Positions 21,012-32,743 of a stretch of 64,000 nucleotides of DNA are shown piece after piece (position 1 is the first letter of the stretch; each line of letters opens with the position of its first letter). The position numbers and the translations under genes are program-made. The notes below the pieces were generated by a model. It was not told where the DNA came from and made no database searches. It saw only the letters and a list, made by a program, of their open reading frames with translations. Source of the DNA: Tuctoria greenei (Eukaryota; Streptophyta; Magnoliopsida; Poales; Poaceae); contig JAYESD010000006.1 in NCBI GenBank assembly GCA_036927565.1, positions 106,179,353 to 106,243,352 on the forward strand, given 5' to 3'.

Positions 21012-22396
21012 TGTAAGTGCATCTAGGATATCCCTTGTGGGTTTTGGCTAATTGATGACGAACATATGAGATCCTAATGAAACAATTGAGATGATTGCAG
21101 GACAAACAAAGTGAAACTGCTCGGTGCACACAAAAAGGTGAAAAAAGGAGTGGTGTCCAAAGAGGAAGACTTTGATGGAATTTAGAAGAACAAATTAGAT
21201 TTTAAATGTATAGGGTGTGTATGAAAGACACACTTCAAGAGCTCACGACCTTGTGCAGGGGTAAGGGTTTTAAAATTAACCTAACATCTCACAGTGCACC
21301 GGACTAGTCCGATCATGGACTGGACTAGTCCGCAAGACTTTCTGGAGTCCATCTTCACATAGGGTCGGACAAGTCCATTTTCCAACCTGACTAGTCCGCC
21401 GGACTTTCTGGAGTCCATCTTCACACAGGGCTGGACATGTCTGTTTTCTGACCGGACTAGTCTGCGAGACTTTCTGGAGTCTATCTTCACATAGGACCGG
21501 ACAAGTCCGTTTCAAAACCGGACTTGTCCGCCAGACTTTCTGGACATCGAGTTGCACTGTGACCGGACAAGTTCGGACTTACACCGGACTAGTCCAGTAT
21601 TAGGGCTTTACAACGGTAACTTTTTGGAAACCCTATAAAAAGAGGATCCACGGCCTTCCTCAAATGACACACGTCGAACACTGCTGAAAATACAAACCCT
21701 AGCACCGCCACCTTGTCCCAAGAGCCCAAAACACATCTCCCCACACATCTAAAGTGCAAAAAGAGTAAAATCAATTGAACACTTGGATTCAGGATTGGGA
21801 GATCGTCGTTCCTTCGTTGTGAGCTCTTGGGGTTTGATCTTTCTACACTCATATTCTGTATTGTAATATTTTTAAGTGTATTTGATCACTTCTTTCGTTG
21901 TAATTCTCGTGGGAGCCATCAACGTGTGAGGTTGCCCCACAAACTTGATGATTTCCCGTGCTAATGGAATCAAGTTGGCATGTGTGGTGACATGAAGAGG
22001 GAAAGGGTTGGAGACCCAGCTCTGTGTGAGCTTCCTCAACGAGGACATATATCTTGTGGTGAGATCGAACCTCGGTGAAAATTCGTGTCTCTTGTGCCTT
22101 ATTTCCTTTACATTTTGTTCATTAGATCACTTGATTACTAAACATCAATTTAAGTTGATTATAAGTTTTCACGTGCATTCTTACAATAATCTTAAATCAA
22201 AGTATCTGTTGTTCTCAATTCCGCTGCTAAAAGAATCTAGTTTCTCAAATAACATTTAATCAATTCACATATTTCAGCACACCGGACTAGTCTGCCCACA
22301 CAACCGGACTAGTCCAGTCAGACAAGTTTTTGACGACTCTATTAAGTGTGCATGAAATTTTCAAGGCCTATTCACCCCCCCTCTAGGCCACATTCA
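21012..22396 (+). repeat. 3' LTR of the Sirevirus-like Copia
   Basis: Starts TGTAAGTGCATCTAGG, ends GGCCACATTCA. Carries the same palindrome array (21298-21600), TATA box (21634) and downstream palindrome pair (about 22280-22318) as the 5' LTR. Confidence 0.92.
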
Positions 22397-23010
22397 CTTA
22401 TATTGTTGTCCTAAGGTACTTTTGCCTCTCTCGCGCGCTCTCTTCCCAACACTTAACAAAACTTTTCGACACTTAAGCTCTTCGCCCTAGAAACTGCCGC
22501 CATGTTGTCCCCTTCCCAGGAGCACGCCGCCCCGTCGGTCCCCTTCCTCGGAGCTCATCGCCGCCTCGACACTAGCCTCTTGATCATTGTCGCACTACCG
22601 CCGTTGACCCTCAACTCTCCTCGACCAGCTCGGCACTGCCCTAATAAGGTTTGTTCGTGCTTTGGTTGGAGTCGAAATGCTCCGCACTTTGGTGGTTCAC
22701 TGGTCAATGTTTAGTATATTTTCGGAGTACTACACTTAGAGTATTACGCTTTGGTTGGAGTCGAAATGGTCCGCGCTTTGGTGGTTCACCGGTTAATGTT
22801 TAGTATATTTTCGGGGTCCTACGCTTAGAGTATTACACTTTGGCTATTATTTAATGATTGCTTGGTTTGGATTGTCCTTACACTTGGCACATAGATCTTT
22901 TTCTAATCAAGGTACAAATGCCATGAAAGAATTTGCTCCCTTATGTGACTGTTTATGCGAATGTGACTGAAATTTGATAATGTTTTACAGGATTTTAGTA
23001 AATTTTGTGA
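22397..23010 (+). other. CACTA leader region
   Basis: Resumes the CACTA element after the Copia. CT-rich DNA with CTCTCTTCCCAACAC and CTAGAAACTGC matches 4880-4955 of the other copy. The stretch TGCGAATGTGACTGAAATTT at about 22954 matches 5827. No gene. It includes an 89-bp tandem duplication. Confidence 0.6.
22658..22835 (+). repeat. 89-bp tandem duplication in the CACTA leader
   Basis: Two units beginning CTTTGGTTGGAGTCGAAATG (about 22659 and 22748) and ending CTTAGAGTATTAC, with a handful of differences. Confidence 0.85.
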
Positions 23011-23011
23011 A

Positions 23012-25121
23012 TTTAAAGATGTATGAGTTGGAGCATCAGCAACATATTGAAGAGAAGGCTTAGTAGCATTCTCACCAGCACACTCATGAAGAGGATGCAT
23101 CTGCCTCTGGTAACGCAAGAAAGAAAAGGCCGCAGATGACATGGTCGACAAATGTTTTGACTGTTAATGAGGCCAATGAGGAAGGCTTACCCCTGGACCA
23201 TAATGTGAATACGAGACTGTCCAGAATTTGTGGTCAGCTGTTTGGGAAAGGGTGTCGCTAAACCTGCAGAGATTCGATCACTTGACCGAAAATGAAAAGG
23301 ATGAACTCTTTAAAGCTCTATCCAACCATACATTCAATATCCAGAACATATGAAACAGAAGGGGAAGAAGCTAGCTATGAAGATGATCTCTCATGCATGG
23401 AGGACCTACAAAACTAAGCTTTGCAATTTTTGGAGGAAACATGAAAGCCCCTTCCATAATTATCAACATGTGTCAGAAGATGACTGAGTGAGATTTGTTA
23501 AAAAGTGTGAATCATATTATTTTGTCAAGAACAGTGAACATATGTAGTGGCTCCGATCGCAGAACAAGCTTGACCACCACCTAGGTAACACCGGTTATGC
23601 CGGAAAAAAAGGATTTGGGAAAATAGGAAGAAGCATTGGCCAAGCTAGGTGTTGCGAATCCATAAGACAGTTTCAGTGGACAGCTGAAAGCATTTATGCA
23701 TGCTCGTTCACTGTTGTCTGAGTCAGGCGGTATCAGCTTCTATAGCCCGAGCACCTTACATGTCGCTCAAAGAGCCTGGAACTTGAGTAGCGAAGAGTCA
23801 AATGGTGAGAGGGAAAACGATGCCCTCACCAAGACCCTGCAAAGACCGTAGCAACGAGGTCGTGTTCGTGGTGTTTCTAGTAAGTGGACCTAGAGGGAGG
23901 GTTTTCCGGAACACAAAAATACGTATCAGAGGCAGAAAACGACCTCGACATCACAAGTAGACGTCGAGGAGCTGAAACTACAGCTGAAAAGGGAGCTCCT
24001 AGGAGACGTGAAGCATATGTTGGAGAGAGCAGGTATAGCAAACCCTAGCGCATTTTTCATCTTAAGTAACGACAAGGAGCGTAGGAGCAGCTTTCCTTCT
24101 ACAACAGTTGGTGGTGTACAACCACATAAGGATCTTCAGAACTAGCGTCTCGACCTTCAACTGAGTTGGAAACGATAGATAACTGGTCTTAGCCAACAAC
24201 ATGCATCCTTCTGCTAATGGTCGAAGGAATCACTCGAGTGGAGGTCAGGAGAGGGCTAGTGTATCCTAATCAGACCATGCTTGATGACATCCAGGTGGAC
24301 ACAACATCCTATGCTGTGGTCAAGGTGGACATGGTGCATGAAAATACGAAAAACCTGCAGCCTAAAGTGCCACCGGACGATAAAACGTTTACTATGTGGG
24401 ATGCAATTACTAGAGGGTTCAGTGGAGATGGAGCCTTATTGTTGTTGACCCAGCAGCAGCAGCTTCCGCGTCAACCTCTAATGCTTCGATGTCTCTTGAG
24501 GATGTCTGCTTCTGCATCAAAATATAAAGAAGCAGCAGAAATCTCCAATTGGAGAGCAGTTGCCTCTAGTTACACAGAAGCCGCATCTGTCTCAACCTCT
24601 AGAGCCATCGCGGAAGTCTCCACTTGAGGAGGAACCATGTCGGTCTCCACCTCACACTCGAAGTGCCCTGCACCCTACACCGGACCAGCCACCGGCAAAG
24701 CTGACGAATAATGTATGTGCCAAGAACAATAGTCAACCGCAACAGTGATTGTCGTTAAAGGAAGCTTGCATGAAACCAATGATGCATGCAAACCTGAAGT
24801 TTGAAAGGGGAAAGCTGATGTTAACTGTGGTCGCACTCAAAAAAGTTGGTAAACCTTGTGTTCAACTTCAACAATACTACATGGAAAATTACAAAAAGTG
24901 TAAAACCATACTAGTGGCATTGAAGGATAAACACATTCTCTCAGGTGATGGCGCTTTTGTCATCATATGGTCCAATCTCTACGACCTTTTCAACCTCAAC
25001 GCGTTGGATGTCTCTCTAATACGCTGCTTCGCATTGTAAGTCCTCAAAAACTAGGTTCTTCAATACATATATTCAATATAAGTGTTATATGTAACAAATT
25101 TGGCATTTTGCGTGTAGGCAC
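23012..25121 (+). pseudogene. CACTA second gene (TNPA/PF03004-like) and start of Ulp1-like protease
   Basis: The coding trace begins near 23012 with a basic RKKRPQMTWS segment and NEEGLPLD, as in the En/Spm second protein. A degraded body follows with WRTYKTKLCNFW, FVKNSEHMQWL-like and a charged coil near 23960-24050. From 24217 pieces are recognisable (YAVVKVDMVHENTKNL, VPPDDKTFTMWDAI). At 24749-25035 the start of the C48 protease domain reads CVQLQQYYMENYKKC, DGAFVIIWSNLYDLFNLNALDVSLIRCF. It stops at a GTAAGT donor (25036); an intron to a GTGTAG acceptor (25117) precedes four exon bases before the Gypsy insertion. Frames are broken often before 24700. The protein would bind element ends or act on SUMO-like substrates (inference). 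Confidence 0.7.
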
Positions 25122-28021
25122 TGTGACACCCGGTTCCAAAAATGAACCAAGTGCGACGCATATGTGTGTCCAGGATGTTTAACACACATACACAAGTGAT
25201 TCACAAATGATAAATAGATAATTACCAAAACAAAAATTATTAAATAAGTACTTTTATTACAACATCTAAATAATCCTCATATTACAGCTCTAATGATCAT
25301 TATTAATAAGTTTTGAAAACTAATGCAGCGGAAATAATCTAATTAAGCAAACTAAGCAATTAAGCATAAGGGATAGCGCGGCTCCAAGCAACACCACAGA
25401 CAAGTCGATGGCAGCACACAACCTAGTACTTCACATTATCCTCAGGGTACTCCCAAACATCACCTTAAACTGTTGGTGGGGGAATTGCAAGGGTGAGTAC
25501 ATGTTGTACTCAGCAAATGTGTGGGAAATAATGACATATAGCTTAAACAAGGAATTGACAATAAATAATAGCAATTTGCTGAAAAGTACATTTAAAACAT
25601 GTAAAAAGCATCATACAATGTCCATGTGAAATTTATCCCATCATATCCCAAATAAACATAATAATTCATATCCATCATTCATTATCCATCCATATACCAT
25701 ATACTTACCATCATCATTAACTATGTCCATTGATCACCATCCAGTCCATAATCATAACCATAACCATTACCATAACCCAACATAACCATCCCAAATCCCA
25801 AGTCCACTCTAATCATGTAGGTAATCTAGGTGTCCTTGATCGGGAGCACGACTATCATGATAGTGTTTAACACTCTGCAAAGGTTGTACCACTTTACCAA
25901 CAAGTTTGTGATTTTCTCACCCTTCGGTGACTAAAGAAACCTCCCTTATGTCAATTACACTTCCTTAGGTGTATGGCAAAGAGGTCATAAAATAGCCTTT
26001 ACAAAGAGACTACCAGCATATTCAAACCCATTGAGGTTTCACCGGTGGTGATGCCTCCAACTGAGCACATCTAACCAAGGGCCCCCTTTTGTGCCGTTCG
26101 GATCCAAGACAGTCCCACCACTATTGCAAACCCGTCCAACACCCATTCCTCGCTCCGCCAAATGATCTGAATCAATGCTGGTAACACTCCTAATTAATTG
26201 GCTAAGTCGCACCCATACTTGGCCCTATGGTGGCATTGTTGTCCTGGCTTATTCCCGCATGAACCGATCCTTAGATCCAAGGCAAGGGAAACCACCATAT
26301 CATCCAACCCAATCCACAAACCATGCTTGATTAGATATCCCAGTCCCATGTTACCAATTATCCATGTTCATCAATGCTCATCATCTATTAGTTCATAATC
26401 AAGTAATTTGGTTGTTTTCCCATCCCAATTAATTAGAGTGAAGAAAAAAGGTAAAAAGCCCTTCCCGACTCTCTATAATATATTCCAAGCAATAAGGATG
26501 GTCAAAAAGTCTAGTAAACACCTATCATGGGTTTCCCATCAAATTGACATAAGGATGCAATTTTTCAAACAAAACATTTAAAAATAGGATCAAAATGATC
26601 AAGGACACTTGCCTTGCTCCTAAGGTTGATTGGGGTCAAAAGCTTCGAAGTTCTGGTACTAGAGATCCTCGACAACACCCTCTAGCACAACACCTTCAAT
26701 TCTGCGCAAAGACATACAAATTAGACATTACAATCAATAAATGCTCATATATTACTCAATATGCCGTGACATGCATGATTAATGCAACTATGTGGTAAAA
26801 CTTGTTAATGAGTTGCTATTAGTGTGTACTAACTAGTTACAATAGGTTCTAACAAGTTTGAATAGGTTTAGAGTTGATTTGAGTCAATTTGGAATTAGTT
26901 TAGCAACTTCAGATTTAGGTGGCCGGTCAAGTCTGTATTGGGGACCGAACTAGTCCGCCTGGACCAGAAAGTTGATCGGACTAGTCCGCACTTGGCCAGA
27001 CAAGTCCGCTCAGCTAGGGTTCTTGGTGAATTTCCAACTAGAGTGTAGTTTGAGTTGAATTATGGGACCAATATTGAAGTAGAAAGATGATCTAGGGTAA
27101 TTACCGTGAATTCAACAACTCAAGGTTCGTGAATTCGATGAAACTCAAGATCTTGAGCCTAGATCCAAAGAAGATGGACAATTGGTAGAGAATTGACGAT
27201 GATGTCGATGAGCTACAAAGATCGATCTTGCTTGATACTTCTCCTCCCCCCTTCTCTTCTCCCGGCTGCGATAAACTCCTCTTGACGGCGGCTCTCGTGA
27301 ACTAGGGTTTGGGGTTTCTTCGATTCTGGCAAAGAGGTGAAGGGGTTGTTGTTGGGGTGTTTATATAAAGGTGGAGGTGGTAGGGTTTGATGGATTTTGA
27401 GTTCAAGGTGGTGGAGGCTGTGTAGGGGTCCCACATGGGCTCCACAAGGGTTGGCCATGACGTTCTTGGGCCCAATTAAGGCGGAAACCCAATAACAAAT
27501 CGTGGGAAAAAGATTGAATCAGAGTCGGTCACACCGGACAAGTCCACTAGGAGGTCGGACAGGTCCGTTGGAAGTCAGGAAGTTGAACGGATAAGTTTTT
27601 TCAAGTTTCGGACAAGTCTGATCTTGTCCAGAAAGGAAAACGGACAAGTCCGGTATAGGCCGGACAAGTCCGGAGGTTTGGTAAATTTTCCAAAACCGGA
27701 CTGAAGGAGGGATTACCGGACAACTCTGAAAAGTTCAAGGAGGTAGGAACAGACTAGTCCATACTAGACAATGGACAAGTTCGGACAATCAACAGAAGCA
27801 AATTCGGACTAATCCGCGGCAGAAAACGGATAAGTCTATAGGGCAACAAAGAGTCAAACGGACTAGTCCAGGGTCACAACCGGACAAGTTCGCACTGCTG
27901 CATTATTATATGTTGTTTTGATTCTAATTTATTTTAATCTTGTTCCCTTTTTATGTGTTTTAATGCTAAACATGTTTAATAATGTATGTAATGCATGATG
28001 GATGAAAATGAGGGTGTTACA
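25122..28021 (-). repeat. 3' LTR of the chromovirus
   Basis: 2900 bp. On the minus strand it starts TGTAACACCCTC at 28021 and ends GGTGTCACA at 25122. TATA-like CTTTATATAA at 27360-27369 (minus). The U3 side (27370-28021) holds a palindrome array at 27535-27895; a smaller cluster lies at 26930-27012 beyond the TATA. Confidence 0.9.
27535..27895 (-). promoter_or_regulatory. Palindrome array in chromovirus U3
   Basis: About a dozen variants of CGGAC(A/T)(A/T)GTCCG in 360 bp, for example CGGACAAGTCCG twice near 27645-27675 and CGGACTAGTCC near 27868. The array is 165-535 bp upstream of the LTR TATA in the direction of transcription. Neither the rest of this LTR nor its length resembles the Copia LTR that carries the same motif. 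Confidence 0.75.
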
Positions 28022-28036
28022 AACCTACCCCCCTTA
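28022..28036 (-). other. Polypurine tract of the chromovirus
   Basis: TAAGGGGGGTAGGTT on the minus strand, abutting the LTR start, where plus-strand DNA synthesis primes. Confidence 0.85.
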
Positions 28037-28509
28037 AAATGATTCTCGCCCTCGAGATTTGATGTAGAAAGAAAGAGATAGGGAAATTCTTTCTTGATCT
28101 CATCTTCCAGCTCTCAAGTTGCTTCCGATTCTGTATGATGCTTCCATTGTACTTTGCATCATCGAATCACCTTTTTCCTTGTTACTCTCTCCTTGGTTTC
28201 CAAGATTTTGACCGGTTGCTCAGCATAAGTCAAATTTGCATCTAATTCCAGTTCTTCCATTGGCACTTGTTCTTCAGGTGCCCTTAAGCACTCCTTGAGA
28301 TGAGAAACATGAAACTCATCATGGACATCGGAAACATTTGTTGGCATCTCCAACTTATATGCCACTTCTCCACGTTTGGCCAAAATGTTGAATGGTCCTA
28401 TATAGCGAGGTTCCAACTTGCCTCTGACATTAAACCGCTTATGACTTTGCATAGGTGACACTTTGTGGTATACAAAGTCTCCCACTTCAAAGGCTAAGTT
28501 CCTCGGCAT
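28037..28509 (-). pseudogene. Chromovirus integrase C-terminus and chromodomain
   Basis: Minus-strand reading gives the integrase C-terminal GPY/F-type module (LAFEVGDFVYHKVSP, GKLEPRYIGPFNIL, VSDVHDEFHVSHLKECL). The chromodomain follows (VKILETKERVTRKKVIR, CKVQWKHHTESEAT, ELEDEIKKEFPYLF). Two TGA stops fall inside the chromodomain (about 28155 and 28107), the second where a Trp is expected. The reading runs into the polypurine tract, as usual in this lineage. Chromodomains steer integration to marked chromatin. Confidence 0.85.
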
Positions 28510-29416
28510 ATTATGCGCATAGCCCTTTCGTCTTCATTAAGCTTCCTTTCATATAGTGCTTCATATGGTGACATCTTCAAACTTGCTTGATAACTTTTAT
28601 CGTAGGAAAATTCAGCATATAGAAAGCTCTTGTCCCAGCTGCGTCCATGCTTCAAGGCACAAGCTCTCAACATGTTTTCCAAAATTTGATTTATCCTCTC
28701 AGTTTGTCCATCCTTTTGAGGGTGATATGCACAACCGAAATTCAACCTTGTACCCAAAGATTCATGCAGTTTCTCCCAGAACCTAGAGGTTAATTGAGAA
28801 CCTCAGTCCGAGACTATTTTCTTCAGAACTCCATATCGGCACACAATATGCTCCATATACAATTATGCTAGCTTTGCGGTGGTGTTGTGGTCTAGACAGG
28901 AATGAAATGAGCTGATTTAGTCAACTGATCCACAATAACCCATATCGAGTCGTAATCGGACTGGGTTCACGATAACCCAACTATGAAGTCCATACCAACT
29001 TCTTCCCACTTCCATTCCTGAATCTTCAATGGCTGCAATAATCCAGCTGGCCTATGATGTTCAGCTTTGACCCGTTGGCACACATCGAACAAAGCTACAT
29101 ACTCAACTATGTCCTTTTTCATGCTAGCCCACCAATAACATGTCTTCAAGTCGTTGTACATCTTTGTACAACCATGATGGATTGAGTAAGGCGAGTCATG
29201 TGCCTCCTTTAATATCGTTTCTCGAATATTCTTTACATTAGGCACAACAATCCGTTTCCCATGCCATAGAGTACCTTGGTCATCCTCATTGAATCTTAAT
29301 TCTCTCCCTTCTTGGGTCCTTTCTTTGATTCCTTGGATTTCCTCATCCTTGGTATGACCTTCTCGAATTTCTAGCTCCAAGGTCGGATTTAACTCCATTA
29401 TTCCCATCTCATTCAC
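28494..29416 (-). pseudogene. Chromovirus integrase
   Basis: The zinc-binding N-terminus is at 29230-29060: AHDSPYSIHHGCTKMY then DVCQRVK. The first of the two expected cysteines is replaced (LFDVC). The core has WEEVGMDFIVGLS (first Asp), a stop-broken middle at 28790-28965, LGTRLNFGCAYHPQ and DGQTERINQIL (catalytic Glu kept). After YEALYERK the frame shifts, and roughly 60 residues present in relatives are missing before the C-terminal module. Inactive. Confidence 0.82.
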
Positions 29417-29419
29417 AAA

Positions 29420-31258
29420 TCAAAGATTCAACCTTTCAAACTCCTTGCATAGCTCGGATGGCAACTCCTGAATTGTGAGTTGGTGGCTCACTCCTTTCCA
29501 ACTCAAAGCATCTGCCACCACATTGGCTTTCCCCGGGTGATAATTAATTCTCACATCATAACCCTTGATGAGCTCCAACCATCTTTGTTGCCTCAAATTC
29601 AAGTCTGTTTGTGTGAATATATACTTGAGACTCTTGCGATCCGTGTAAATCTCACACCCATGACCAAGAATATAGTGTCTCCATATCTTCAAGGCATGCA
29701 CTACAGCTGCAAGTTTGAGATCATGCATAGGATAATTTTGCTCATGTTTCTTCAATTGCCTTGATGCATAGGCTACTACTTGACCTGCTTGCATCAGCAC
29801 ACATCCAAGTCCCTGCCTTGATGCATCACAATAGATATAAAAACTATTGCTCACATCTGGCAAAACCAACACAGATGCTGTTGTCAACCTCTTATTAAGC
29901 TCCTCAAAACTGTCCTGACAAGCTTGAGTCCATTGGAATGCTTTTCCCTTCATCAACAACTCAGTCATGGGCTTGGCCATTTTGGAGAAATCCTTGATGA
30001 ATCGACGGTAATATACAACCATTCCAAGAAAACTCCATATTTCTTTCGCATTTTGCGGCGGTCCCCATTTAAGCACATCTCTCGCTTTTCCTTGGTGAAC
30101 CGATACTCCTCCTCCGGAGATGATATGTCCCAAAAATGACACCTCCCGTAACCAAAACTGGCACTTGCTAAATTTGGCATACAACTGGTGTTCCCTCAAT
30201 TTCTGCAATGTGAGCCTCAAATGCTCCTCATGTTCCTCCTCACTTGTCGAATAGATCATAATGTCATCAATGAACACCACAACGAATTTATCCAATTACT
30301 CCATGAAAACCTTATTCATGAGGTACATAGAATAGGCAGCTGCATTCGTTAATCCAAAGGACATAACGGTACACTCATAAGATCCATATTGTGTCCGAAA
30401 GGCTATTTTGGGTATGTCTGACGGTCTAATCTTCATTTGGAAATAGGCTGACCTCAAGTCAATCTTAGAGAAAACACAAGAGCCCTTCATTCGATTGAAC
30501 AAATCCTCTATACGGGGCAACATATACTTGTTCTTGATTGGCACCTCATTGAGAGCTCGATATTCCACGCACATCCTTTGGGATCCATCCTTCTTATCTA
30601 CGAATAGCATTGCCGCTCCCCAAGGCGAAGAGCTTGGGCGAATAAAACCCTTTTCTAGGTGCTCCTGAATTTGCTTCTTGAGCTCCGCTAATTCTATAGG
30701 AGGCATCCTATATGGACTCTTAGCTATAGGTGCAGTTCCAGGTATCAAATCAATAAAAAACTCAATATCACAATCAGGTGGCATACCTGGCAACTCATCT
30801 GGAAATACATTCAAAAATTCACACACCACTGGGATCTCTTCTATTGTTGCATTATCCATTTTATTCAACTTCACTTGCTTTGTTGTGTGTTGAGATGCTT
30901 CAAATTCTATGTTGACCCCTTCCTCATTTGTCAACTTCACCGTCTTTGTGGCACATTGAATTATTCCATTATGCTTCCTTAACCAGCCCATACCAAGTAT
31001 TATGTCCAGTCCTTGCGAATCCAAAACGATAAGGTTGGCGAAGAAGTCTACCCCCCTTATTCTAAGGCTTACTTTTGGACATACTATGTTCGTCCTCATA
31101 TCCCCTCCAGAAGACATAACCAACAAGTTATACTTCATATGATATATGGGCAAACTATAGTTGGCAACATACTTTGATGCAATGAATGAATGTGATGCTC
31201 CAGAATCAAATAACATAGTCGTCGGGTTGGAGTTTGCGAGAAACATACCAATCACCAA
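29420..31258 (-). pseudogene. Chromovirus protease, reverse transcriptase and RNase H
   Basis: Protease: TMLFDSGASHSFI at about 31215 keeps the active-site Asp; DIILGMGWL follows. RT: PPDCDIEFFIDL, PYRMPP, GFIRPSSSPWGAAMLFV, YRALN, FSKIDLRSAYFQM, AFRTQYGSYE, FGLTNA; then a single stop at 30293-30295, and FIDDIMIYS with both catalytic Asp kept. RNase H: FYIYCDASRQGLGCVL, VAYASRQL, IYTDRKSLKYIFTQ, WLELIKGYDV, ADALSW. Besides that stop and one near 29417 the block of about 610 codons is open, the best preserved coding stretch of the element. Confidence 0.9.
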
Positions 31259-32464
31259 GTCATCCGCTTATTGGACTTCCTCCATAGAGACATGGTTCAC
31301 CTTGCCACGAACAAAATTTTGCGGTCCACGGTTGCCTTGTGGCGCTCCTCCATTTGGTCTTGGGTTCTGTCATGGAGCATTGTTCCCTTGACCAAGTCTT
31401 GACTTAGGACATTAAGATGCAAAGTGTCCTAGCTCACCACAAGTATAGCATGACCTTGCTGCACCAGAATAGTTAGGGTGAGCTTGATTTCGAGCATTAG
31501 CAGGAAAGTTGGCGCGGGGTGCATGAGGCATTGGAGGGTGAAGAGCTTGCATGGCAGGGCGTTGCTGCACTGGTTGAGTTGGGCGTGTTGGGATAGCAGC
31601 GCGATATGCATGAGCAGAGGGGTTGTAGTATGGTGCATTTGGTGGTGCAAAGCGGGGGCCAACATTGCTCCCTTGTGGTTGTCCTTGATATGGTGTCTTC
31701 CTCTTATTATCTTGCTCCATCTCGCGAACCTTGTTCTCAACCACAATAGCATTGTCCACAAGCTTTTGGAAATATGCATAGTCACAATTGAGCAATTGGA
31801 CTTGAATCTCATTGTTTAGGACCCTCATGAACAAATATTGCTTGTGGCTATCCCGGTTGAAATCTTCCGGAGCATACCTTGAGAGTTGAGTGAATTTATT
31901 GAGATACTAACTCACACTTGACTTTCCCTGCCTTAGGTTCTCAAATTCGTGCCTTTTCAAGATCATAACACCTTCAGGCACAAAATGAGAACGGAAGCTC
32001 TCCTTGAATTTAGCCCAAGTGATACTCTCTTGATTAGCATAGGCATTGCATAGCGAGTCCCACCAATTCGCAGCTTCTCCAACTAGCTGATGGGAGGCAA
32101 AAAGAACCTTCCCCCTGTCATTGCACTGGACAATAGCAAGCTTCTTCTCCACAGATATTAGCCAATCATTAGCTTACATGGGATCTGTGGCTTGAGCAAA
32201 AGTAGGTGGCCTAGTCCTCATAAACTCTCCCAATCTGTTATGAGGCGATGGGGGTGGCAGTGGCGGAGGCATATGGGACTGGTTTTGATTGTTGGCCTAC
32301 AGCTGTCCCAAGGTTTGCATCACCGTCAGCATAAGTTGATTCTGCATAGGCAACAACTGCTGAAGGTTGACCGCCTCAGGTCCAGGTGCATTATTGTTAT
32401 TCGGAGGTGCTCCGTTGTTCTCCTCATTCTCACTGGCATCTCTTTGGTTGCAAGTCCTCGACAT
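31259..32464 (-). pseudogene. Chromovirus gag
   Basis: ATG at 32462-32464 starts MSRTCNQRDASENEENNG. The retrotransposon gag domain reads ANDWLISVEKKL, VGEAANWWDSL, WAKFKESFRSHFVPEG, LRQGKSSVS and YLNKFTQLSRYAPED. A Pro/Gln/Ala-rich spacer and a CCHC knuckle, CYTCGELGHFAS then a stop and C, end it. In-frame stops lie near 32296, 32175, 31906, 31412, 31372 and 31267. Gag and pol appear to share one frame, usual for this lineage. Confidence 0.85.
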
Positions 32465-32728
32465 CTGAAGAAAGAGCAAGAGATAGAAGAATTTAGAAAC
32501 ATCCCCAACTATATGCATCAAGGTATGTGAAACTAAACAACTACCTATACTACCCTATATGGATGTGGCAAGTGCTAAAGCATCCCATAATCCTCTACTA
32601 AGCACACAAGAATACAAGCAACATTACACAACAATCAGCACACCAAACAAACCACAATGCTTCCTGAGTGTTCCTATGTGCTCCAAAGTGTCCATTCTAT
32701 CTAGGTTGTGCCCTATGGTCAACCTATG

Positions 32729-32740
32729 GCTCTGATACCA
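32729..32740 (-). other. Primer-binding site (initiator tRNA-Met) of the chromovirus
   Basis: TGGTATCAGAGC on the minus strand, three bases from the 5' LTR end at 32744. Confidence 0.92.
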
Positions 32741-32743
32741 ATT

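Larger units (their letters stand above)
15495..22396 (+). mobile_element. Sirevirus-like Copia element lacking reverse transcriptase
   Basis: Two LTRs of 1381 and 1385 bp with TG...CA ends, a tRNA-Met primer site at 16878, gag, protease and integrase in Copia order, and purine-rich GGGGGAGATTG tracts before the 3' LTR. Flanks are CTTAG (15490-15494) and CTTAT (22397-22401), a target duplication with one mismatch. Copia order is gag-PR-INT-RT-RH; here the frame ends after integrase and the usual 3' non-coding DNA follows directly, so RT and RNase H are missing. The LTRs differ at roughly 5% of sites in the first 200 bases by eye, so the insertion is not recent. Confidence 0.88.
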
